Shown: piece after piece, positions 15,522 to 23,523 of the stretch | Layout: the number at the start of each line of letters is the position of its first letter | How positions within the stretch are numbered: position 1 is the first letter of the stretch | Assembly (NCBI GenBank): GCA_900551775.1 | Contig: URXI01000029.1 | Location: 1 to 23,637 of the forward strand | DNA length: 23,637 bases | Origin: an uncultured Eubacterium sp. | GTDB taxonomy: Bacteria; Bacillota; Clostridia; Peptostreptococcales; Anaerovoracaceae | Reading direction: 5' to 3' | Made by a program: the position numbers and the translations under genes | The notes under the pieces: model-generated | Told to the model about the DNA's origin: nothing | What the model saw: the letters and a program-made list of their open reading frames with translations, nothing else | The model's database searches: none

Positions 15522-15993
15522 TTTCTGTCTCTCCCTTCTTGCCCTTATATCTGCGAAGCGCGACTTCCTTTTCGGCGGTGTCGAGAAATTCTCTCAAGAA
15601 AGAGTTGAGCTTCTTCATGTTCTCGTCTCCCATCCGCCCGAAGACCGCGTCTGCAAAATCGTTCATGATTGCGTCTGTCTCACGAAGCACCGCATTACCT
15701 GCATCTGTCACTTCCACATAGGTGTTGCGGCGGTCGTTCCGGTCAACAGATCTGATAATATATCCCTTCTGTTCCAAAGAGCGAAGGCTTCTGGAAACTG
15801 CCGGCGCCGGTACGTTCTTGCACCTGACCACGGTAGATACCTTTACGCCCTTACCCCTGCTGTGTTCACTGCAGTAATCAATCATCTTGAGAATACCAAA
15901 ATCTCCGTGATTGATGTCCGGCAGCATCGTGGATATATTCAATTTCCTAAAGGAAGTCATGATATCGAAAAATTCCCTTTGTTCTTCTTTCAC
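15505..15993 (-). CDS. MarR-family transcriptional regulator of the ABC exporter operon
   Basis: The 162-residue protein has the MarR winged-helix layout: a dimerisation helix at the start, HTH with VSTVVRCKNVPAPAVSRSLR (about 50-73), LEQKGYIIRSVDRNDRRN as recognition end and wing, then YVEVTDAGNAVLRE and long C-terminal helices. The start is GTG at 15993, with AAAGGAG six bases upstream. It is the first gene of the operon, overlaps the first exporter gene, and is likely a ligand-released repressor of its own operon. An ATTAAC-AAC-GTTAAT repeat in the leader is a candidate binding site. Confidence 0.92.
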   Translation of the reverse strand: MKEEQREFFDIMTSFRKLNISTMLPDINHGDFGILKMIDYCSEHSRGKGVKVSTVVRCKNVPAPAVSRSLRSLEQKGYIIRSVDRNDRRNTYVEVTDAGNAVLRETDAIMNDFADAVFGRMGDENMKKLNSFLREFLDTAEKEVALRRYKGKKGETENEENI

Positions 15994-16063
15994 CTCGTTC
16001 TCCTTTCGAAAACAGTTTTATCTGTCAATTCATATAATTCGTTAATTTTTATCGCATTTAATT

Positions 16064-16078
16064 ATTAACAACGTTAAT
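16064..16078. promoter_or_regulatory. Candidate MarR operator in the operon leader
   Basis: ATTAAC and GTTAAT flank three bases, forming a 15-bp inverted repeat within an AT-rich stretch. It begins about 12 bases after the predicted transcription start. Further GTTAAT and AATTC repeats lie at 16030-16047. MarR binding is inferred from position and symmetry only. Confidence 0.45.
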
Positions 16079-16096
16079 TATTATCAATATTGGATT

Positions 16097-16125
16097 ATTG
16101 TAGCACCATGGGAGATTGATGTCAA
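16097..16125 (-). promoter_or_regulatory. Sigma-A promoter of the MarR-ABC operon
   Basis: On the minus strand a perfect TTGACA (16120-16125) and TACAAT (16097-16102) are separated by 17 bases. The leader to the GTG start is about 97 bases. Confidence 0.88.
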
Positions 16126-16175
16126 TAGGGTGATTGTACTTTTTTGCAGAAAAAACACATCAAAAGATTGAAGGC

Positions 16176-16262
16176 GTTCTAAAGAATCGCTTAAAAGAAG
16201 CGCGGGCAGAAAAACGTTTATCACAAAGCCAGCTTGCCGAAATGATAGGTGTATCGCGAAAT
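16176..16262 (+). pseudogene. Fragment of an XRE-family HTH regulator
   Basis: Twenty-nine codons read VLKNRLKEARAEKRLSQSQL then AEMIGVSRN, the conserved start of short XRE regulators (usually about 65-70 residues). In intact genes VSRN is followed by the recognition helix TISSIETGQ; here the frame leaves the family exactly at that point and continues with unrelated sequence. No proper start codon with a ribosome site was found: the expected first codon is GTT. The gene is thus cut at the HTH, with sequence next to the sensor kinase 3' end in its place. Confidence 0.72.
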
Positions 16263-16297
16263 AAAGGATTTTGTACATGCGCTGCCGCATCAACGCA

Positions 16298-16341
16298 GAA
16301 ACGGCGTAAAGCATACTTTTCTCGATGCTTTACGCCGTTTC
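16298..16341. terminator. Long hairpin after the hybrid kinase gene, possible terminator
   Basis: A perfect 17-bp stem, 16298-16314 with 16325-16341, closes a 10-base loop. It starts seven bases after the kinase stop on the minus strand. There is no good U-tract on either side, so it may act as an RNA 3'-end protector or a weak terminator. Confidence 0.55.
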
Positions 16342-16347
16342 GACTGC

Positions 16348-19197
16348 TTAATCCTGCAGTTCGCTGCTATAATCTCTCAAAATTGCCCTGTACAGTATCT
16401 CTCTGTCAATGGGCTTGCTGATGTGTGCGTTCATCCCTGCATCCAGCGACTTCTTCACATCTTCGTCGAAGGCGTTGGCTGTCATAGCGATAATCGGCAC
16501 TGTCTTTGCATCGCTGCGTTCGAGGCTTCTGATCTCTATCGCAGCAGTCAGACCATCCATGACAGGCATTCTGATATCCATCAGGATACAATCATAGTAA
16601 AATTCTTCGGAGTCCGCGAACTTCTCAAGACATAGTTTTCCATCTGTGGCAGTGTCGACTTGACAGCCGGCATTCTCTAAAATCTTACGCGCGATCTCAC
16701 GGTTAATTTTATGGTCTTCACACAGCAAAATTCTTTTATCTTTTAGCTGACTAAAATCAGCCTCTCCATTATGTGGAGGTGGCGCAGTCTCTGTATCAGT
16801 CTGTTCTGCAATTCGCAGCGGAAGTGTTACGGAAATTCTGGTTCCTCTTCCCTTCTCACTTTTGATATCAATGGTGCCGCCCATCATGTCAACTAGATTC
16901 TTGACGATAGACATGCCCAGACCAGTGCCGCCTATCTTGTCTACAATATTGCCGTATTCCTGCTCAAAGGGTTCAAATATCTTTGGCAGAAACTCTTCAC
17001 CGATCCCGATACCCGTATCTGTTACGAGAAACTCTGCGTCTATCTCCGCTTCACTGCGTCTGCAGCCCTTTACAGACAATTCCACTCTACCGCCTGCCGG
17101 TGTGAACTTCACAGCGTTGGACAGCAGATTGATCAAAATCTGCTCGATACGAATCTTGTCACCGTAGAGATATTCGTCTGCCGCTTCTGTAGTGCAGACA
17201 AAATCCAGCTTCTTCGACTTTGTCATCACGCTGATCTGACTGGAAACGGTATCAATAACGGCACGAAGCGACAAAACATCTTCCTGCAGGTTTATTTTCT
17301 TTTCTTCAATTCTGCTCATATCCAGGGTATCATTAATCAAGTTAAGCAGATACATACTGGAATGATGGATTTGCTCCAAATTTTCTTTCAGTTCCCCCTG
17401 CACCTGGCTTTTTTCCAGACTCAATGTGGTCAAGCCGATGATACCGTTCATCGGCGTGCGCATATCGTGGCTGACCCGCTGCAGAAATTCTGATTTTGCG
17501 TTATTCGCCTCATGAAGCTGAAGGTTACTAGCCTCTAAAATTCTGGCATAAGCCGCTCTCTGACGATTCTTATTCGTCAAAAAGATCGCTAAAAATATCA
17601 GGGTCATCAGAACAAAGGAAATTGCCAGGGCTGTAAAGGGATTGGTTCTGATCAAAGCCGACAGCGTGTTTTGGTTCTGCTTAATAGAGTTAAATATTTT
17701 GTAATCCTCCACATCGCCCGTATTCATCATCGAAATGCCCTTGTCGACCAAAGACATCAAAAGAGGCGATTGGTCATTGGAGATGCCCATATAAATGGGA
17801 ACACTTATTGTAATGGAAGAAACGGTGTCCACATTGTTTGCAGATCGGTAATTGGTATCCCCATGGATCTTCAGGGAGTCGATAAAAGTGATATCTGCCG
17901 TTCCTCCCCTCACCATGCTCAAACAGGCTTCCTCGTCCGCAGCCGTCACAATGGACCAATCCGGGCAGTTGTTTTCGATAAAAGTTCTTAGCCCTTTAAA
18001 AGAGTCTGGAATAACAACTTTCAGTTTATCCGTCGGATAGACCACGTTTCCCTGCCTCGTCACTGCTGTGTTTATCTTGTCAGTATAGCTGGCAGATAAA
18101 GACAATCGATACTTGCGCTCCAGTGCATTATCACTGTAAATTCCTGCAATCATATCGACTTTTCCTTCTTTTAGAAGTGACCATGACTCCTGTCGATCAC
18201 TGGTTTCAACGTATTTGAATTTCAGGCCCGTATTTTCTGCAATGCTGTTCAGCACGTCCAGATCGATGCCTTTATACTTCTTTTCCTCCTTATCGTACCA
18301 TTGGTAAGGATATGTATCCGGTGCGACAGCAACTTTGATCGGTTCCATGCCTGCGGCAAATTCTGCCTCCTCCCTCGTCAGACCTTTTGCATGTTTAGAA
18401 AAATCTCCATAATATTTCTCCGTCAGATTTGAAACAAAGTAAGGATTTTCAACATCCAATTTCTCAAGTGCATCGTCCAGTTCGCCCATCAAAGCTTGAT
18501 TCGCCTTTGACATTATGAAATAAGCTGGAACAGATTTGGTGCGAAGCAGCAATTTCTGTCCTTCTTGGATTGATAAATTGCCGTTGACAATGGCATCGAT
18601 CTCTTTATTTTTCAGCGCTGCCTGTAAAGCTTCCATACCTTCAAAATATACAGGCTCATAGGAAAATCCCTTTTCCTTCGCTGTCTCACGGAATATCTTA
18701 TTCAGATGGTTGCCGATAATCATTCCGACTTTGATACCGTCATAATTGTCAAAGTCGCCGTAATATAAGTTCTGATTATTCTGCCTCGTCAGCAATGCAA
18801 CAAAATCAATGCAGCACTGTGTCTCGCTAAACAAAAATGATTGTGCCCGCTCCGCCGTATATTCTGCCGGAAACAGCAGATCGATCTTGCCTTCTTCCAG
18901 CCACTCCAAACATTCCGTCCAGCTTCCTTCGACGTACTCATATTGCCAGCCGGTATATTTGCCGATTGCAGAGAGATATTCTTCTCCATATCCGTGGACA
19001 TTGCCGTTTTTGTCCATCATGAGAAATTGTTCGATATCAACGCAGCCAACTTTGATCACCTTCTGTTTAGACGCTGTCTCAGCAAGCACTGGATGAACAC
19101 TGTATACGAAAAGTACGCAAAAAATAGCCAATACTGCCGTCAGGCTGATTAGCTTTTTCTTCTTCAACTTTCTATCCATAACAACACCACATTTCAT
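16348..19197 (-). CDS. Hybrid sensor histidine kinase with two extracellular solute-binding domains (BvgS/EvgS-like)
   Basis: The 949-residue protein has a signal/anchor helix (16-38), two periplasm-type SBP_bac_3 domains outside the membrane (about 46-265 and 285-508), a transmembrane helix (521-541), a HisKA domain with His577 in VSHDMRTPMNGIIG, an HATPase domain with N-box LLSNAVKFTP (Asn694), VTDTGIGIG and GGTGLGMSIV, and a receiver domain (822-945) with phospho-acceptor Asp873 in LMDIRMP and Lys928. The double substrate-binding module suggests sensing of amino acids or other small polar molecules. No HPt domain or separate response regulator is in the window, so output is unknown. The first ATG is used here; an ATG six codons later (MDRKLKKKK) is an alternative and neither has a strong ribosome site. 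Confidence 0.92.
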   Translation of the reverse strand: MKCGVVMDRKLKKKKLISLTAVLAIFCVLFVYSVHPVLAETASKQKVIKVGCVDIEQFLMMDKNGNVHGYGEEYLSAIGKYTGWQYEYVEGSWTECLEWLEEGKIDLLFPAEYTAERAQSFLFSETQCCIDFVALLTRQNNQNLYYGDFDNYDGIKVGMIIGNHLNKIFRETAKEKGFSYEPVYFEGMEALQAALKNKEIDAIVNGNLSIQEGQKLLLRTKSVPAYFIMSKANQALMGELDDALEKLDVENPYFVSNLTEKYYGDFSKHAKGLTREEAEFAAGMEPIKVAVAPDTYPYQWYDKEEKKYKGIDLDVLNSIAENTGLKFKYVETSDRQESWSLLKEGKVDMIAGIYSDNALERKYRLSLSASYTDKINTAVTRQGNVVYPTDKLKVVIPDSFKGLRTFIENNCPDWSIVTAADEEACLSMVRGGTADITFIDSLKIHGDTNYRSANNVDTVSSITISVPIYMGISNDQSPLLMSLVDKGISMMNTGDVEDYKIFNSIKQNQNTLSALIRTNPFTALAISFVLMTLIFLAIFLTNKNRQRAAYARILEASNLQLHEANNAKSEFLQRVSHDMRTPMNGIIGLTTLSLEKSQVQGELKENLEQIHHSSMYLLNLINDTLDMSRIEEKKINLQEDVLSLRAVIDTVSSQISVMTKSKKLDFVCTTEAADEYLYGDKIRIEQILINLLSNAVKFTPAGGRVELSVKGCRRSEAEIDAEFLVTDTGIGIGEEFLPKIFEPFEQEYGNIVDKIGGTGLGMSIVKNLVDMMGGTIDIKSEKGRGTRISVTLPLRIAEQTDTETAPPPHNGEADFSQLKDKRILLCEDHKINREIARKILENAGCQVDTATDGKLCLEKFADSEEFYYDCILMDIRMPVMDGLTAAIEIRSLERSDAKTVPIIAMTANAFDEDVKKSLDAGMNAHISKPIDREILYRAILRDYSSELQD

Positions 19198-19240
19198 CGA
19201 ATTCTCTTTATTCTAACATGATATGGCCTCTTTTACAAAC

Positions 19241-19280
19241 AAAAATGGATTCTGTCATGTTTTTGGCAGAATCCATTTTT
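19241..19280 (-). terminator. Intrinsic terminator of the secreted protease gene
   Basis: A perfect 14-bp stem AAAAATGGATTCTG (19241-19254) pairs with 19267-19280; on the minus strand it ends in TTTTTGTTTGT. It lies seven bases after the protease stop and 44 bases before the sensor kinase start, so the two genes are mostly uncoupled, apart from any readthrough. Confidence 0.92.
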
Positions 19281-19286
19281 CACATA

Positions 19287-21959
19287 TTATTTCATTTTGA
19301 TCAGATACGTAATCTGATGTCCGTTGTTTACCTTATCACTGATAGAAATCGTCTTTGTCTTCTTATTCCATTTCGCAGTTTTTCCCGTCAGACTTTTGAT
19401 CGTCCCTGCTGTAATATAGACACTGCTGCCAATTAGTTTTGGTGCGGTCGGTAAAATCTTCTTCTTCCCGTTTATCGTTGCAGTCTTCTTCCCTGCTGTA
19501 ATGATGGACTTTTCTCCTGTTTCTAGATTTGAGACAGTCAGCTTCTTCGTCTTCTTATTGAAAGAAACTTGATAACCCAGGAGTTGCAGCGTGGTCTTTG
19601 CCGGTACGTAAGCTGTGCTCTTTACTAATTTTCCGGACTTCGATATCGTGATCCCTGATCCCATTGCAGGCTCATCATAACGCAAAAGTCCCAGGTGCTC
19701 ATAAATCAAAGCATTGTTCAGGTTGAACTGATAGTTTCCTTCCCCTGATGGCTGAATCTTGCTGGAGTTTTCCAGTATCGCTTTGACGTAAGCCTGTTTT
19801 GCCAGCCAGAAGCTGTCGCTGCGGTTCAATCCTCCATAATAATATTTCATGAAGGAATAGTAGAAGTAGTAGAAGTTGTTTTCCTTCATCTTAGTGAGAG
19901 TTGCCTTATTATTGACACCGTTGTTGGAAAGCACTGCTGTCGCAGCGAATACGTTCATCGCCTTGCCCTCAGCCAAAGCCTTGTAAGCTAAATTCTCTGT
20001 ATCCAATCCTTCAGCATTATTGCAGGTCCAGGTCATCAGGTTATAGTAGTTGCTCCCTAACACCGTATTGATGTTGCCCGTATTCAGCGTAGATATCCGC
20101 TTCTCTTTTCCATTGACAAAAATCGCCTTGTCTATGTTGGTCTTCTGCCCATGAGAACTGATCAGGATATCAGAAATTCCCTTCTGATTCTCTTTCTGCA
20201 TGTTTTCTGCCGTAAAGTCTCCCTTTACTTTACCGTTTACCGGACAATCATCTCCCAATTTGCCATACGAAGTATATTGACCGGATGACAAAATGCCAAA
20301 TTCTTTATTGATGCGCTTTTCCAAAAACCAACTCATGTCGTCGATATGATTCTTCTGGTCAAAAATTGGATTCGCAAAGCTGACTAGCGGCAGTCTTTTT
20401 TTACCCGCAATAGCACTATTATAACCTTTGTACTTGTCAAAGTACCCGGCATAGTCACCTTTCGTCAAAGGCAGACGCACCACTGGCCACTCCGGTACAA
20501 AGTCGATGCTCAGCTCATCTTTAAATGCCGAATAGACACTCATTCCTTCCAATACTTTTCCATCGTTATTCAAATTTCCGTAGAAATAGTCCGACTTGAA
20601 ACGACCGCCTTCATCGATACCATTCAACATCTGCACTTTGAAGTTCACATTGAATGCAGGCACATCGCTGTCAGTACCAAAAATCTGCACGCCTGTCAAC
20701 TTCCCCTTTGATGATGCTTTGATCTCATTCATTTTGTCGTAAATCTGTGTAGCGCTGGAGAGCCCTTTTACATCTAGATATTTGACACTTTGATCCATTG
20801 GGAAGTCCTCAGCGTAATCCCTGATTGCTGCCAGATCAGCATTAGAAACTCTGTCACTGTTGTATACGAAAAGTGCATAGTCGGAGTGATCCGGCACAGT
20901 TGCTTTTACAGCCTGCACGAATCCTTTCGGGTTGATCAGGCCGCCGTCAGCAGCGCCGCTGAGGTCTGTGGCAGTCTGGAACATCATATCTTCCAGTTCT
21001 TTTACAGATAAGTCAGGGTTGATCTGCCAGCCGATAGCCATAAGACCAACCACGTATGGCGTTGTCCAGCTGGATCCACCCATTCCCCATTTTATGTAGT
21101 CTTTATTTCCACTTGCTACTGTCCGATCTGTCGGAACATATAGACTTTTATCAACTTTAAATGATGCTTTGTAATTTTTTTGATTATCTCTATCACTAAG
21201 AGGTTTTGCTGTTGCAAGACTATAGCCTGCAAAGAGAACAGATATCCCTTCCTTCTCCGCTTCCTTTACTGCTGCTTTATATTCTTCGGGATATTTTTCC
21301 CTTGGGTCTATATTATCCGAAAAACCGATCACCTTGATTTTTTTGTCCGCAGGCAATTTCTTGTTTTCCTCAATGATTTTTCTGATGCAGTCCGCATGGC
21401 TCCGCTGATCTGTCAGCCATGCCGGATTCGCCACAAAATGTACTGAGGCTTCTGGCGCTACGCCGATTTCTTTTCCAGCCAATATATCCAATACTGCCGG
21501 ACCATGCATAGTCGCGTTATATGACGATTGATTATATTTTGTCATTATATCCGTGTAGTAATGCAGATCCACTTTTTTGATCGCCGGATGTAATATCTTT
21601 CCCAGCGGTTGATCGACATATGCTACGTTGACACCTTTACCAGTATAGCCCTGTTCATGCAGTTCCTTAAGACCCAGGTCTGCATGCCTTCCCCACTCCA
21701 TGTGCTTCTCCGGCGAGAAATTTTCTGGCATCTTATCCTTTGACGGCCACTTCGTATACTTGCTGTAGGCCAAAGTCATCAAAAGATCGTAGTCACTGCT
21801 GAAATCAAACTTCGATAAATCGCTACTTTGATTACCTTTCATATACACATTTGAATAGGGCTCTGGCTTCTTCTGTGCACCAAAAGCCGTCACGGTGCTA
21901 CCAATCAATGCAATCACTAGCAGGATTGCAAGAATCGCTCTTCGCTTCTGTCCTTTCAT
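19287..21959 (-). CDS. Large secreted protein joining a subtilisin-like (S8) and a gingipain-like (C25) domain
   Basis: I chose the ATG at 21959 (890 residues): GAGGTG precedes it and it starts the signal peptide MKGQKRRAILAILLVIALIG, cut near AFGA at 28. Residues about 95-355 resemble a subtilase: Asp116 in VNVAYVDQPLG, His152 in MHGPAVLDILAG and Ser297 in GGSSWTTPYVVGLMA. The usual oxyanion Asn (AAGNxG) is Tyr in VLFAGYSLA. Residues about 360-740 resemble C25 peptidases: GVQIFGTDSDVP, SDYFYGNLNNDGK, VVRLPLTKGDYAGYFDKYKG, then the His-Gly pair His603 in ILISSHGQ and Cys646 in LMTWTCNN, the caspase-fold dyad. Residues about 765-875 look like two copper-amine-oxidase-N (stalk) repeats. No wall-sorting signal is seen. 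The S8 call is good; the C25 call rests on motif order. Confidence 0.8.
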   Translation of the reverse strand: MKGQKRRAILAILLVIALIGSTVTAFGAQKKPEPYSNVYMKGNQSSDLSKFDFSSDYDLLMTLAYSKYTKWPSKDKMPENFSPEKHMEWGRHADLGLKELHEQGYTGKGVNVAYVDQPLGKILHPAIKKVDLHYYTDIMTKYNQSSYNATMHGPAVLDILAGKEIGVAPEASVHFVANPAWLTDQRSHADCIRKIIEENKKLPADKKIKVIGFSDNIDPREKYPEEYKAAVKEAEKEGISVLFAGYSLATAKPLSDRDNQKNYKASFKVDKSLYVPTDRTVASGNKDYIKWGMGGSSWTTPYVVGLMAIGWQINPDLSVKELEDMMFQTATDLSGAADGGLINPKGFVQAVKATVPDHSDYALFVYNSDRVSNADLAAIRDYAEDFPMDQSVKYLDVKGLSSATQIYDKMNEIKASSKGKLTGVQIFGTDSDVPAFNVNFKVQMLNGIDEGGRFKSDYFYGNLNNDGKVLEGMSVYSAFKDELSIDFVPEWPVVRLPLTKGDYAGYFDKYKGYNSAIAGKKRLPLVSFANPIFDQKNHIDDMSWFLEKRINKEFGILSSGQYTSYGKLGDDCPVNGKVKGDFTAENMQKENQKGISDILISSHGQKTNIDKAIFVNGKEKRISTLNTGNINTVLGSNYYNLMTWTCNNAEGLDTENLAYKALAEGKAMNVFAATAVLSNNGVNNKATLTKMKENNFYYFYYSFMKYYYGGLNRSDSFWLAKQAYVKAILENSSKIQPSGEGNYQFNLNNALIYEHLGLLRYDEPAMGSGITISKSGKLVKSTAYVPAKTTLQLLGYQVSFNKKTKKLTVSNLETGEKSIITAGKKTATINGKKKILPTAPKLIGSSVYITAGTIKSLTGKTAKWNKKTKTISISDKVNNGHQITYLIKMK

Positions 21960-22001
21960 AAAACACCTCGCTATTTTAGGGTTACACATTGTCATAATTT
22001 A

Positions 22002-22030
22002 ATATTACAATTAATATAACCATCTGTCAA
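22002..22030 (-). promoter_or_regulatory. Promoter of the secreted protease gene
   Basis: A perfect TTGACA (22025-22030 on the minus strand) is followed after 17 bases by TAATAT (22002-22007). The leader is about 35 bases. Confidence 0.65.
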
Positions 22031-22052
22031 TTCTCATTCCGAATTTCCCAAC

Positions 22053-22089
22053 AAAAAAGGACTGATATCTCCTTAAAGGTTAACAGTCC
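22053..22089 (-). terminator. Intrinsic terminator of the aspartate kinase gene
   Basis: GGACTG (22059-22064) pairs with CAGTCC (22084-22089), with a small CCTT/AAGG stem inside the loop; six T residues follow on the minus strand. It starts 11 bases after the gene's stop. Confidence 0.88.
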
Positions 22090-22099
22090 CCTTTGTTCT

Positions 22100-23413
22100 T
22101 TATTCAAACGCCTGGTAAATCGCTTTGATTGCTTTCTCGAAATCCTTGTTCTCCACGCCGACGATGATATTCATCTCGCTGGATCCCTGGTCGATCATTC
22201 TGATGTTGACATCCGCATCCGCGAGGGCCGTGAACAGCGTTGCCGATACACCGCTTCTCCTGCTCATGCCGCATCCCACAGTAGCGATGAGGGCGATGTC
22301 CTCAAATACTTCCATATTATCCGGACTGAGCTGCTTTTCAAAGGCTTCCAGCAGTTCATCCATTCTGCCATCCACGCTCTTCCTGGAAATGACAACAGAA
22401 ACCGTGTCAATTCCGCTCGGCAGATGTTCGAAGTTGATGTCGAAATCCTCTAAGATTGCAAGAATTCGTCTTACAAAACCGCGCTCGGAACTCATCATGT
22501 TCTTGTAGATTGCGATGACCAGGAAGTCCTTGCTTCCCGCAATGCCTGTAACGACATTGGTGCTGGTCTCGTCATGCTCTGCGGTGATAATGGTTCCCGG
22601 ATCCTCCGGAAGGTTGGTATTTCTGATATTGATTGGAATGTTCGCGATTCTTGCCGGATAAATCGCATCCTCGTGAAGAACTGACGCGCCCATATAAGAA
22701 AGTTCTCTCAGTTCTTTATAGGAAATCTTGTGGATTGGTCTTGCGTTTTTGACAATCCGCGGATCTGCCATCAGAAATCCGGAAACATCCGTCCAGTTCT
22801 CATAGACGTCCGCGCCCACTGCTCTGGCAACCAGTGAACCCGTAATATCCGAACCACCTCTTGAGAAGGTTCTCACCTTTCCGTCCTCTTCATTGCTGCC
22901 ATAAAATCCCGGAAGAACCGCCCGTTCGTGTTTTGATAACTCTTCACGAAGAGCTGCGTCTGTTTCTTCCAGCATCATCCTGCCTTTATTGTCAAATTTG
23001 ACCAGTCCTTGCGTATCGACAAAATCATAGCCGAGGAATGCTGCAATCAGCACAGCGTTCAGATACTCTCCACGGCTGGCAATATAGTCAGCGGAACATC
23101 CCTTTTTTAGATTTTCTTTGATCCGGTCAAAATGCTCCTGCAAGTCTACTTCAACACCCAGGTTCAGCTTCACAGCCATGAATCTGTCTGTCACTACCTG
23201 AAAAACCTGGTCATAAGGCAGATTGTGTTCCATATGGGTCTTACACAAGTACAAAAGATCCGTTATCTTGTTATCTCCGTCGAACCTTTTCCCCGGTGCA
23301 GATACCACTATGTACCTTCTTTCAGGATCAGATTCGATGATCTGTTTCGTCTTTGTTAACTGAATTCCGTCAGCGACCGATGAGCCGCCAAACTTGGCTA
23401 CTTTGATTCCCAT
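22100..23413 (-). CDS. lysC: Aspartate kinase (monofunctional, two ACT domains)
   Basis: The 437-residue enzyme phosphorylates L-aspartate with ATP, the first step toward lysine/diaminopimelate, threonine and methionine. Marks: KFGGSSV at 7-13, SRGEYLNA at 113-120, the TFSRGGSDITG loop at 182-192, TDVSGFLMADPR at 208-219, and two ACT domains (about 297-360 and 370-437, with MIDQGSSEMNIIVGV in the second). The size and single-chain form resemble the YclM/LysC class III type, usually feedback controlled through the ACT domains by lysine or threonine; which one cannot be read here. The ATG at 23413 has GGGAGGAA about ten bases upstream. No homoserine dehydrogenase is fused. It has its own terminator and a repeat-containing leader. 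Confidence 0.95.
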   Translation of the reverse strand: MGIKVAKFGGSSVADGIQLTKTKQIIESDPERRYIVVSAPGKRFDGDNKITDLLYLCKTHMEHNLPYDQVFQVVTDRFMAVKLNLGVEVDLQEHFDRIKENLKKGCSADYIASRGEYLNAVLIAAFLGYDFVDTQGLVKFDNKGRMMLEETDAALREELSKHERAVLPGFYGSNEEDGKVRTFSRGGSDITGSLVARAVGADVYENWTDVSGFLMADPRIVKNARPIHKISYKELRELSYMGASVLHEDAIYPARIANIPINIRNTNLPEDPGTIITAEHDETSTNVVTGIAGSKDFLVIAIYKNMMSSERGFVRRILAILEDFDINFEHLPSGIDTVSVVISRKSVDGRMDELLEAFEKQLSPDNMEVFEDIALIATVGCGMSRRSGVSATLFTALADADVNIRMIDQGSSEMNIIVGVENKDFEKAIKAIYQAFE

Positions 23414-23454
23414 GCAGAAAATTCCTCCCTATTTCGCTATATTATTTATATTCG

Positions 23455-23498
23455 CGGCAACGCCGTTATAATAGTTCTTACCTCTCGGCAACGCCGTT
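23455..23498 (-). repeat. Two copies of a hairpin repeat in the aspartate kinase leader
   Basis: The 13-base unit CGGCAACGCCGTT occurs at 23455-23467 and 23486-23498, 31 bases apart. Each contains a small CGGC/GCCG hairpin, and the flanks also match in part (GGT and TAA elements), giving an imperfect repeat of about 28 bases. They lie between the predicted promoter and the ribosome site. A role in RNA stability or control is possible; no lysine riboswitch core was recognised. Confidence 0.6.
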
Positions 23499-23514
23499 TT
23501 AATCGTTTAGAACC

Positions 23515-23523
23515 ATTATAACA
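23515..23523 (-). promoter_or_regulatory. Extended -10 promoter element of the aspartate kinase gene
   Basis: The minus strand reads TGTTATAAT, a perfect -10 with the TGn extension. No good -35 box exists at 16-18 bases (TTGTAT lies 20 bases away), which fits an extended -10 promoter. The leader would be about 95 bases. Confidence 0.6.
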
